Below, one piece after another: positions 17,440 to 24,678 of a stretch of DNA of 24,678 nt. This DNA is from CAJBLF01 sp964463255. GTDB lineage: Bacteria; Patescibacteriota; Gracilibacteria; Absconditabacterales; Absconditicoccaceae. The notes below the pieces were generated by a model, which did no database searches, was not told the DNA's origin, and saw nothing but the letters and a program-made list of their open reading frames with translations. The stretch's first letter is position 1. Every line of letters begins with the position of its first letter. The stretch lies in the NCBI GenBank assembly GCA_964463255.1, contig CAYXBC010000037.1, positions 1 to 24,678 on the forward strand, read 5' to 3'. The position numbers and the translations under genes are program-made.

Positions 17440-18540
17440 CTATTTCTTGGATGTTTTGACGAGCTCATATACTCCTTTTTCAACTCTCTTGAAGAGATCT
17501 TTGTATTTTTGGAGATTGAGCATAACGGTATTTGGACTTACCATTTTTTCCTTGAGCATTTCTTTGCAAAGTTCTTTTACGTTCATAGCTCTGTCATTCC
17601 TTTCGAATATCCTTACGAGAATTTCTTTGACCATACCACCTTCATATCCCCGTTCTTTGAGTCCGTAGATTCCGAGTCCGAGATTGACGAAGAGATCATT
17701 GTTTTTTACCAATTCGTTGTGAACGGTATTTATCTTGACCGCTTTTGCTGGAAACCATTCCATGATTTTGGAAGGAAGTTCCTGGTAGTGAACTGGTTTA
17801 TTTATTCTTCTCATAGTGTAGAGAATCTTGAGTTTGATAGTCTTTGGATTTACATCAGCAAAATTAGGTAATCCGATTTTTCCGTCAAATACGTTTATCT
17901 CTCTGATAGATTCAAAGAAATTTACGTAGAAGAGATCGTTTTTCATATAGTGAACATCTTTGTAATCTTTTGCGAAATTCTCCTTCATCCATCCGATAAA
18001 TTCGTATAAGTCTTGGCTCTTTGCTCTTTTCTCGAAGTATGAGCTGATAGTGAGTACCATCTTAGTCAAAAGATCTTCATATAACGGTTCAAGATAGAAC
18101 GCTTTATTGAGATATTTATTTCTTTTTAGATAGGTCACATCAAAGTCAGAAACGAGAATCAATTTGAGCTCTTGTTTGGAGAACTTAAATATATTCTTGT
18201 TTACGAGCTTAGAAATCAATATGTCTTCACACAGTAATCCTCCATGGACATCAAGGACTTTTTTTGCCTCTTGAAGCACTTCCATGTATGTTTCGTTACC
18301 GACAATAAGCCTTCTGAATCTCATCAGCGCTTGTGTTTCTATTTGTCTGATTCTTTCTCTTGTCAGGGAATATTCCTTCCCGATTCTTTGGAGTGGCGTC
18401 TCTTTGGAGCCATCTAGACCGAATTTCTTCATAAGTACCAACCTCTCTTTCGGCTTACAGTAGATCAATATATCCTTTAAATTCGTCTTCTCGATATCCA
18501 CCTTGAGTTTTTTGTCGTCCATCTTTACATTAAAATTCAT
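17440..18540 (-). CDS. Sigma-70 region 4-like / HARE-HTH-like DNA-binding protein
   Basis: 366 aa, ATG at 18538-18540, TAG at 17440-17442. Residues about 28-82 closely follow sigma-70 region 4: KERLVLMKKFGLDG, then LQRIGKEYSLTRERIRQIE and ALMRFRRL, the helix-turn-helix that binds the -35 element. No region 2 (core binding, -10 recognition) is present, so it is not a normal sigma factor. The C-terminal third (about 240-360) holds two winged-helix-like repeats, including PVHYQELPSKIMEWFP and a second ending EKGVYELV, similar in layout to HARE-HTH / RNA polymerase delta domains. It probably binds DNA or RNA polymerase as a regulator. None of its 16 or so glycines uses UGA, unlike most genes here. 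Confidence 0.75.
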   Translation of the reverse strand: MNFNVKMDDKKLKVDIEKTNLKDILIYCKPKERLVLMKKFGLDGSKETPLQRIGKEYSLTRERIRQIETQALMRFRRLIVGNETYMEVLQEAKKVLDVHGGLLCEDILISKLVNKNIFKFSKQELKLILVSDFDVTYLKRNKYLNKAFYLEPLYEDLLTKMVLTISSYFEKRAKSQDLYEFIGWMKENFAKDYKDVHYMKNDLFYVNFFESIREINVFDGKIGLPNFADVNPKTIKLKILYTMRRINKPVHYQELPSKIMEWFPAKAVKINTVHNELVKNNDLFVNLGLGIYGLKERGYEGGMVKEILVRIFERNDRAMNVKELCKEMLKEKMVSPNTVMLNLQKYKDLFKRVEKGVYELVKTSKK

Positions 18541-18618
18541 GGAGTTTTGATTTAATCATGTAAAATTGAATTTTATCCCAAAATTGCAGTGTATGTGAAT
18601 AGATTTTTACTAGTCCAA

Positions 18619-18646
18619 GTATTAAGAATTTACTCGTCAATGTCAA
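18619..18646 (-). promoter_or_regulatory. Possible promoter for the sigma-like regulator
   Basis: On the minus strand a perfect TTGACA (18641-18646) is followed after 16 bp by TAATAC (18619-18624), about 78 bp before the ATG. The -10 match is weak. Confidence 0.35.
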
Positions 18647-18694
18647 GAGATTATTCTTATAAATATATTTAACATTTCTCTATGGAGACCTCTA

Positions 18695-19804
18695 TTATAC
18701 ATTAAACTTGAAGATGATGCAGTCCCCATCTTGGACTATGTATTCCTTTCCCTCCAATTTCACTAGTCATTTTTCCTTGGCTTTTGACCAAGTACCGTTG
18801 CTTAGGAGATCATCATATTTCACGACTTCTGCTTTGATGAACCCTTTCTCGAAATCTGTATGGATTGCTCATGCTGCTTGTGGAGCACTTGATCCAATCG
18901 GAATTGTCCATGATCTTGTTTCATCTTCACCTGTCGTAAAATAGTACATTAGTCCTACTTTTTCAAATCCTAATTTAATAAGGTCATTTAATGTTGGGAT
19001 ATGGGTCACTTTATCGATATCGAGCATTTCTTTTATAAAATCATCTTTTTCTTCATCATCCATCTCCATCATCTCGGATTCTAGTTTTGCGCATACGATA
19101 GCAACCGGACTCTGTAGTTTTATCATAAATTCTTCAGCTATCTGGTGAGCGTAGGGGATATCATCTTGTCCGACATTTATCGCGTATATGATAGGTTTCG
19201 TCGTGAGGAAATTATATGATTTGATCAATTTCTCATCATCTTTGGTCAGTTTATCTTTTATATTATGGGCTATCTTGCCTTGGATAAGCGCATTTTGTAT
19301 CTCCATAAGAATCTCTACCAGTCTTACTTCATCTTTGCTCGCTTTCCCCATTTTTGCTTTCTTTGCAAGATTGGGAAGATTTCTCTCAATAACCTCCAAA
19401 TCAGCGAATATTAGCTCTGTATTTATAATCTCTACATCTCTCATCGGATCAACTTCTCCTTCTACATGGACGACTTCACTATCTTTGAAATGCCTCAATA
19501 CTTGCACGATAGCATCGACTTCTCTGATATGAGAGAGAAATTTATTTCCTAATCCTTCTCCCTTGCTCGCTCATTTCACGAGACCTGCGATATCTACAAA
19601 TTCTATACTGGAATGTATTCTCTTCTTGGAGTGTGACATCTCTGCTAGCTTATCAACCCTATGATCTTTGACATCGACGATTCCTATATTTGGATTAATA
19701 GTACAGAAGGGAAAATTTTCTGCAGGTGCAGCATATGATTTGGTGAGGGCGTTGAAGAGTGTAGATTTCCCGATATTTGGCATTCAGACGATTCCTATCT
19801 TCAT
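18695..19804 (-). CDS. ychF: Ribosome-binding ATPase YchF (OBG family)
   Basis: 369 aa against about 363 for the family; ATG at 19802-19804, TAA at 18695-18697. YchF is an OBG-family P-loop protein that hydrolyses ATP, binds ribosomes and acts in translation and stress control. Visible: MKIGIV(G)MPNIGKSTLFNALT with the first P-loop glycine encoded by UGA, FPFCTINPNIG, the switch motif DIAGLVKGASKGEGLGNKF, the G4-like segment YAINV, and the C-terminal TGS domain from about 280 (MYYFTTGEDETRSWTI, HTDFEKGFI). It lies 154 bp upstream of the sigma-like regulator on the same strand. Confidence 0.95.
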
Positions 19805-19924
19805 AGTACAGTATCTAATAATTAAAATGACATCTTTTAATACTTATGTATTTGATGCTTTATTACAAATATTTTTTACGTGCTTCCCTAAATTTTTTTT
19901 TTTCTATCACCTGGCCGGTTGGGC

Positions 19925-19957
19925 CTTACTTTTTTCCTTCCAGGCGAAAAAAGTAAG
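19925..19957. repeat. 12-bp perfect inverted repeat
   Basis: CTTACTTTTTTC (19925-19936) and GAAAAAAGTAAG (19946-19957) flank a 9-nt loop, CTTCCAGGC. The same kind of TTACTTTTT...AAAAAGTAA palindrome is a frequent intergenic repeat in several bacterial phyla (recalled, not searched). Confidence 0.7.
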
Positions 19958-20033
19958 CAAAAAATCCCTCGTCGATTGTACTCTTTCTATTAGAATTTTT
20001 TTTTCTATGAATTGTCTCCAAATCGCTATGCAA

Positions 20034-20052
20034 CCCAGGTAAAATACCTGGG
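20034..20052. other. GC-rich hairpin in the non-coding region
   Basis: CCCAGGT-AAAAT-ACCTGGG forms a perfect 7-bp stem, flanked by GCTAT and ATAGC, which extend the pairing after an internal loop. Confidence 0.6.
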
Positions 20053-20195
20053 ACCCATGTATAGCTTTTATATGTTTTGTTTTCTCTATATTGCCTCCGA
20101 ATCAGATTATACAATCGACCTTTTGTATTGTTGTTTTATTATAAAAAATTTATAATTTTTTAATCTTAAAACGATATTTTTGTTATGAATATATT

Positions 20196-20891
20196 TTATT
20201 TTTCCAAAACAAATCCAAAATCTTTTTCAAATTGGCTTATAGCTGCTTGATAGCTTTTTTGGCTTTCATCGTTCATATCGGTAAAGGTCCGTCCTCGTGA
20301 AAGTTGCTTAGGGACTTCAAACCCGAAGCTTATCAATACTTCTTTCTGTGTCTGTATGGTTAGTTCGTTATTTCGATTATGTCATATAACTACGATGCCC
20401 GCTTCTATGTTTTTTATAATGCTTTCTTCACCGAGGGTGGTGTGGCGATTTTCTATTCGCGTGAGTCTTTCCATGAGTTTCTGATGTATACTATTTGTCT
20501 GTCCTCGTCTGACTGAAGTGAAAAATATCACCACCTCTGATTCCAATAAGGCTTTGGATATCTTTCGAAGTTCATCATCGGGATTGTTGATAGAGGCTCG
20601 ACACCTGTGACATCAAGAAGGATTTTTTTCTGGGTCTGTAAGTATCGCTTTTTTTTCTCCGCAAGTATTGCCTTTCAATCATGAAACATTTCCTTCGCAA
20701 GGATATATCTTCATCTGTGGAATATCATATATCGTTATTCTCTCTTCGCCGACTTGTTTTGCGATGTAGTGTGCGAGTTGTGTAGACTTCGGCACTTCAT
20801 GTGATCATTCCCGTCTGTTTGATGTCGTGATGAATAGTATCTTATTTTTGTTTTTAAGATAGTCTATCGTTTTGGTCAGATCTTTTATCAT
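20196..20891 (-). CDS. Flavodoxin-fold / NADPH-dependent FMN reductase-like protein with Cys motif
   Basis: 231 aa, ATG at 20889-20891, TAA at 20196-20198; several UGA codons (in REG-S, NVSG-L, PSG-C, VIG-H) break it under the standard code. The start has the flavodoxin pattern: strand KILFITTSNRREGS (FMN phosphate loop), a helix with STQLAHYIAKQV, then ITIYDIP. The middle carries a Cys set: YPCEGN, NTCGE and GCHRCR, resembling the metal-binding or redox Cys seen in iron-sulfur flavoproteins. Then ALLESEVVIFFTSVRRGQTNSIHQKLMERL matches the second flavin-contact segment, with the usual PxY...P replaced. It probably carries out electron transfer in the cytoplasm. Last gene of the seven-gene run, 40 bp after the cupredoxin. 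Confidence 0.75.
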
Positions 20892-20931
20892 ACTCGTTTA
20901 TTAATTGATTAAATGATTTGTACCTTGATTT

Positions 20932-21327
20932 TTATTTTACGATAATCGTCCCTTTCATACTTGGATGAAGTGAACAGTGATACGCAAATGTCCCTGTTTG
21001 CACGAATAGGAATACAAAACTTTCGCCTGCTTGTAAGGTAGGACTCTGGAAAGAGTTATCATCAGCTACGATCACATGTGGTACGTTATCATTATTTATC
21101 CATTGTATAGGTTCTCCTGCAATAATTTCTCTCTCTGTTGGTGAAAATTGGAAATTAGCAATGGTGATGTCTTTGGGGAGGATTTTTGCTGCAGGCGTGA
21201 TTGTCTCTGCTGTGGGTGCTGTAGTCTGTACTACGGGTGCTGTAGTTTGGCCACATCCTGCAATAATTATGAGTCCTGCCATCATCCCAAGAAGCGTTAT
21301 TTTTTTACTAGTACTAGTATACATCAT
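20932..21327 (-). CDS. Cupredoxin (plastocyanin-like) lipoprotein
   Basis: 131 aa, ATG at 21325-21327 (a second ATG follows at once), TAA at 20932-20934. The signal peptide has a lipobox LIIIAGC (Cys25), so the protein is anchored and faces outward, followed by a Thr/Ala/Pro linker (about 26-48). The cupredoxin domain has copper ligands His84 (VPHVIV), Cys118, His121 and Met124 (YHCSLHPSM), the complete type 1 blue-copper set. It likely binds copper for electron transfer or copper handling. An upstream in-frame start at 21393 is unlikely because it would displace the signal peptide and overlap the preceding gene. 17 bp after the small membrane protein gene. Confidence 0.9.
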   Translation of the reverse strand: MMYTSTSKKITLLGMMAGLIIIAGCGQTTAPVVQTTAPTAETITPAAKILPKDITIANFQFSPTEREIIAGEPIQWINNDNVPHVIVADDNSFQSPTLQAGESFVFLFVQTGTFAYHCSLHPSMKGTIIVK

Positions 21328-21344
21328 GGTATATAGGATAAAGA

Positions 21345-21578
21345 TTAAAACTTGAGAAAAAATGCTAACCCGAAGAATCCGTGGATGAGTCATAGTATGA
21401 CGGTCATAATTGCAACCGCTTTGTGATATTTTAATGGGATACGATATCCTTTATTGATAAGTCCGCCCATGGTCGCTGCTGTCAATACTAAGAGCAAGGT
21501 AAAGATTCATCCATACATAATAATTGGGAATCCTAGAAATGGGGTAAATGCGAGTTGTGAAATCATAATCGATTGCAT
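21345..21578 (-). CDS. Small two-helix membrane protein, 77 aa
   Basis: ATG at 21576-21578, TAA at 21345-21347, with two UGA glycines, so it is invisible under the standard code. The N-terminal hydrophobic segment (about 9-38) is followed by a polar loop (NKGYRIPLKYHK) and a second hydrophobic helix (about 54-75) with His (LIHGFFG). The two His, one before and one in the second helix, could bind heme or metal but nothing proves it. It lies 15 bp after the CDF gene and 17 bp before the cupredoxin, and is likely part of that module. Confidence 0.75.
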
Positions 21579-21593
21579 AAAAAAATAAAACAT

Positions 21594-22604
21594 CTAATTA
21601 ATCTCTATATCTATATGTCTGACTTGTGGAAATTTATCTTTGATTTTTTTCTCTACTGCATCAATCTTGGTCCCTATGATTCTCGGCACTCTTCTGGTGT
21701 AATCGATGCAGAATTCTAGGAAATCTCCGTAGCTCTCTTTGACATCCTCGTATTCATTCTTGAGGAAGTTGTTTCTGTTGATCTCTTTCAGAAGCCCTGT
21801 TCCGTTGCATTCTATCTCGCATTTGATGTGGTAGGTATCCATATCCAGCATCGTGGATTTGAAATCCAGTACTTTCTCTATGATGTCATCTTGTTCCATG
21901 AGCTCGATGATGCCTTCCTTGATCTCTATTGGGATTGCTTTGCCTATCAAAATCTTTCTATTTTTATTGATGAGTATAATCGCCATGACTCATAAGAGTA
22001 CGCCGATGATGATCGAAGTAATGGAATCTCGTAAAGGATTCTTGGTAATATACGAACAGAGTAATCCTAGGGCAGCTATGATTACACCGATTACTGCTAT
22101 CGTATCTTCATAGACAACCGCTAGCGTGATAGGATCTCCATGTTCCATGATGAGTCTCCATTTTCTATGGGTGGATGATTTCTTGATCTCGTTGATGGCT
22201 ATGCCCAAGGTAATGGATTCGATAATCAACGATATGCCTAGGATGATAAAGGTTCGTTGGCTGATATGTATCTCCGTCGGTGACAATAATGTCATAATGC
22301 CGTGGTAGGTCGTCACTCCTGCTCCTACAAAAAATATTCCGCATGCAGAGATTAATGCCCACAAGAATCTCTCTTTCTTATATCCGTAGATAAATGCGTC
22401 TGTCGCTTCTTTGGTTGAGCGTTTGACTCCTATCATGAGCAAAGCTTGATTGGATGTATCCGCAAAACTATGGATGGCTTCTGAAAATAATGATCCTGAT
22501 CCTGATGCTAGGAATCCTAGGAGTTTGATGATTGCAATGATGCTGTTTCCTATGACGGCAGCGGATACTGATATTCGTCATCTCTGGTGTGGTTTGTGTT
22601 TCAT
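21594..22604 (-). CDS. Cation diffusion facilitator (CDF/ZnT-type) metal efflux transporter
   Basis: 336 aa, ATG at 22602-22604, TAG at 21594-21596, with UGA glycines near the N-terminus and elsewhere. CDF proteins are homodimeric antiporters exporting Zn, Fe, Mn or Co in exchange for protons. Six membrane helices fill residues about 12-225. The metal site in helix 2 is SEAIHSFAD (His45, Asp49), with a matching acidic site in helix 5, VVYEDTIAV, as in the ZnT9-like branch. The cytoplasmic C-terminal domain is about 110 aa, ending RHIDIEIN. Metal specificity cannot be read from sequence. 29 bp after rlmE and 15 bp before the small membrane protein gene. Confidence 0.92.
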
Positions 22605-22633
22605 AGTGATTACTCTGGTAAAAGGTTTCTTAA

Positions 22634-23239
22634 TTATATTTTAATTACATAAATCTCTTTGCTTTCTTTGCGGCATGCTGCAGGTTTTAGTGTTTTGATA
22701 TGTTTTCCTCCAAATATTTCTTTCATCTCTTTGACGAATTCTTCAAAGCCTGGTCCCATAAATACTTTGATAACGAATTTCCCTTCCGGTTTTAATAAAT
22801 TTTTTAGAATTGGTTTCACGTATTCCAATAATTCGAAGAGCCTCATTGCATCGACATCTTTGACTCCTATGGTATTTGGCGCCATATCTGATTGGATGAG
22901 ATCGACTTTTTGGATCTTATTTTCTTCCAATATCTCTTTGATATGATCTACATCTTGGATATCTGCTTTGTAGGTTTTTACGCCGGGAAGGTTGAGGTTT
23001 ACGTCTTGGATATCTACTCCCAAAATTTTATAATCAGCTATATGAAGTTTGTTCATGATGTTTACTGCGTACTGAATCCGACTTCCTGGAGCACATCCTA
23101 TATCCATGATTGTTTTTGTATTTTTATCGAAAAGATGAAATTTATTTTGGATTTCCTCTAATTTAAAGACGCTTCTTGCCTTATATCCTTCTTTCTTCGC
23201 TTGTTTGAAATAATGATCCTGATACTCGAATTTGAACAA
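22634..23239 (-). CDS. rlmE: 23S rRNA (uridine-2'-O)-methyltransferase RlmE/FtsJ
   Basis: 201 aa, TAA at 22634-22636. RlmE methylates the 2'-O of U2552 in 23S rRNA using SAM, late in 50S assembly. Seen: YKARSVFKLEEIQ at the start (catalytic Lys), the SAM loop DIGCAPGSRIQY (about 46-57, usual form DLGAAPGGW), SDMAPNTIG (catalytic Asp), FVIKVF (catalytic Lys) and RKESKEIYVI (catalytic Glu), completing the K-D-K-E tetrad. No ATG is available at the N-terminus; the start appears to be TTG at 23237-23239, with AT-rich sequence upstream and no Shine-Dalgarno. None of its 11 glycines uses UGA. Confidence 0.93.
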   Translation of the reverse strand: MFKFEYQDHYFKQAKKEGYKARSVFKLEEIQNKFHLFDKNTKTIMDIGCAPGSRIQYAVNIMNKLHIADYKILGVDIQDVNLNLPGVKTYKADIQDVDHIKEILEENKIQKVDLIQSDMAPNTIGVKDVDAMRLFELLEYVKPILKNLLKPEGKFVIKVFMGPGFEEFVKEMKEIFGGKHIKTLKPAACRKESKEIYVIKI

Positions 23240-23339
23240 AATAATGAATAGTGAATAATTAAAAACCCTTTGACTACGCTAAGGACAAGTGAATAATGAT
23301 TGTATTGTTTTTGTAATGAACTATTGTCTATCGAATAGT
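23240..23339. other. Intergenic segment with low-complexity tail
   Basis: Contains AATAATGAATAGTGAATAAT just before the rlmE start; a similar AATGAATAATGAATA stretch lies at 6326-6340. The segment CCCTTTGACTACGCTAAGG resembles a degenerate CCCTTCGACTACGCTCAGG intergenic repeat seen in many bacteria (recalled, not searched). Confidence 0.4.
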
Positions 23340-23882
23340 TTAGTTGGTTGAAGATCAGATGTTGTGTGCCATGACATCGATTATCGAATTTCCGGTCCTC
23401 TCACAGAGTTTGACGAATTTTTCCGGAGCTAAGAGTTCTTTGCCTTTTGGTCGTTGGTCTGCTTCGTTTTTTAATAAAAGCTTAGTCAGTTGTATTACAT
23501 CATCAAAGAGCGGAAAGTGTTCGCCTCTAGTCTGATCCATGAGCATATGTACTAGTATGCTCGGATGTTCGATATGTATCTCTTTGAGTAATTCCCATTG
23601 CCTAGTGCGTATCTCTTGCATTACTTGCTGTCTCTCGTTATGGAGATTTTCGAAACCCTCTCTTTCGTCTTCATCGATGATGCTTCGAAAAGGCGTGCAA
23701 TATTTCATAAATTTTTCATCTTGGTGGAATGTTTCTCTGTCAGGTTTTTTGTCGTCAGAGAATACAATTACGATATTCTCGATAATCTTGAGTTTAGCGT
23801 TTTGGAGTTTTTCAGATATAATCTCATAATAGAATCCGAGATCCTGGTTGTTTATCGTATCCATATTTACTTTACTGTTCAT
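23340..23882 (-). CDS. Hypothetical protein, 180 aa
   Basis: ATG at 23880-23882. UGA at 23355-23357 reads as Gly and the true stop is TAA at 23340-23342. Predicted mostly helical and charged, with no signal peptide or membrane span. Central stretch NERQQVMQEIRTRQWELLKE may form a coiled coil. No motif recognised. Lies between YgjP-like and rlmE on the same strand. Confidence 0.75.
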
Positions 23883-23963
23883 GACGTAGGTTGAGGTTAA
23901 GTAAACTGTATTGAGTTGTATATATCAGCAATAGGAAAACAAGAGATTGCCGATTATGTCAAT

Positions 23964-24566
23964 CTATCTGATGACGAATTTGCTAAGCTTTTTTTTTATG
24001 ATCTTATACTCTGGGATGAAGCTTTCTACCAATGCTCGGAACCTACTACTATGATTTTTTACTTTGAGATGACATGCTTCATGGATGATGACGTATTTGA
24101 TGAACTTTGTCGGCAAATGGATGAGGTCCAGATTGAGCGATATTTTCTGATCGTGGGTGCAGCTTCCTCGTTTGGAGATGGTTTTCCTTACGCTTAGTTT
24201 GGTATATGCTATGCCTATTTTCTTGCTATACTGGTCTAGGATTGGAGTTGCATATTCTTTGAGAATATCTTTGCAGATTTTGGAGATGGAAGGTGAAAGA
24301 TGGAAGGTCTCAGGTTGTTTTTTTTGTGGATATTGGAGGTAAAAGTCATGTATTGCTATCTGCTCTCCAAAAAGCACTATGTGTTTTTGTTGGACCGCAT
24401 CGATATGTGTCCTTTTGTTGTAGCGTTTGAACAGGTTTTCTCCTTTGGCGATCATTGCTTTTTCGAATGCACTTCATTTTTTGGATAGAGGAATAGTGAT
24501 GAGGAGGTTTCCTTCCTTATCTATCCTCGCGTATCCGTGTCTGATAGGTTTATAGGTTATCTGCAT
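23964..24566 (-). CDS. YgjP/DUF45-type zinc metallopeptidase
   Basis: 200 aa from ATG at 24564-24566 to TAG at 23964-23966, with UGA Gly at residue 31. The zinc site HEACH (162-166) and the third ligand in KNHSSRF (His172) match the DUF45/YgjP (WLM-related) pattern HExxH-x5-H. The preceding SVRKTISKRGSCTHDQKISLNLDLI is also typical of the family, which is often found beside SprT-like or helicase genes. A proteolytic role is expected, substrate unknown. The reading frame stays open upstream to the window edge, so a longer N-terminus (at least 37 more residues) is possible. Confidence 0.85.
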
Positions 24567-24678
24567 CAATGAATATTTGATTATCCGCTGAAATGAATGA
24601 ACTATATCGTTTGGATGGTTGAAGGCAATGAGTTTTCTCTGTAGCCATATCTTGATATTTTGTGGGAAATATGTATAG

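Larger units (their letters stand above)
19805..20195. other. Structured non-coding region
   Basis: About 390 bp without a supportable gene. It holds a 12-bp perfect inverted repeat at 19925-19957, a hairpin CCCAGGT/ACCTGGG at 20034-20052 lying inside weaker outer pairing (GCTAT/ATAGC), a long-range pair GTCGATTGTA (about 19972) and TACAATCGAC (about 20110), a near-direct repeat ATTGTCTCCAAATC / ATTGCCTCCGAATC, and an AT-rich palindrome ATTATAAA/TTTATAAT at 20138-20156. Taken together this resembles a mobile repeat or a structured RNA; no known RNA family is recognised. Confidence 0.55.

Noticed and set aside
23916..24197. Plus-strand 93-aa ORF opposite the metallopeptidase
   Set aside because: It is antisense to the HExxH-encoding gene and has no family resemblance.
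1..24678. tRNA or rRNA genes
   Set aside because: I looked for cloverleaf-like segments and rRNA signatures in the gaps and saw none; a dedicated tRNA scan would settle this.

Overview
The window reads cleanly only if UGA is translated as glycine. Under the standard code nearly every gene breaks into pieces, and the breaks are UGA codons at positions where well-known families carry glycine. Examples are the RNase J metal motif HGHLDHV-G (450-452), the YchF P-loop (G)MPNIGKST (19784-19786), the TrmD RLIP-G motif (9500-9502) and the UvrC NA-G-VYLF start. This is genetic code 25, known from Absconditabacteria (SR1) and Gracilibacteria (BD1-5) in the Patescibacteria/CPR. A low GC content, several small ORFs with no recognisable family and a VirB2-like pilin fit that placement. 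All coordinates below use code 25, so stops are TAA or TAG only.

Layout. 1-2030: an RNase J gene (+) ending at an intrinsic terminator. 2036-4710: two minus-strand genes, a 596-aa unknown and a putative DHH-like phosphoesterase. 4711-5318: a non-coding stretch with a 17-bp direct repeat. 5319-6308: a stand-alone PD-(D/E)XK nuclease with Fe-S cysteines (+). 6434-6962: two small unknowns (-). 7081-7470: a lipoprotein (+) whose 3' end is anomalous. 7506-10485 (all -): VirB2-like pilin, trmD, a GNAT acetyltransferase, a structured repeat, and a GT4-type glycosyltransferase whose two GT-B domains are in swapped order. 10679-10957: a small DciA-like gene (+). 10967-15018 (-): a block of four unknown genes including an 893-aa protein and two related small acidic proteins. 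15079-15292: three tandem 71-bp repeats. 15342-16958: uvrC (-) without the usual C-terminal HhH region. 17069-17302: a small membrane protein (+). 17440-19804 (-): a sigma-70 region 4 / HARE-HTH-like regulator and ychF. 19805-20195: a structured non-coding region. 20196-24566 (-): a run of seven genes: YgjP-like metallopeptidase, an unknown, rlmE, a CDF cation transporter, a small membrane protein, a cupredoxin lipoprotein and a flavodoxin-fold protein.

How the genes fit together. Most are housekeeping RNA and DNA functions (RNase J, TrmD, RlmE, YchF, UvrC). The last run adds what looks like a metal and redox module. The 4-kb unknown block and the 2036-4710 pair look lineage-specific. The observation I would check first is the apparently circularly permuted glycosyltransferase at 7506-8636, followed by the lipoprotein with an in-frame UGA just before a terminator, the nested-hairpin 71-bp repeats, and the RNase J that lacks one expected metal-ligand histidine.
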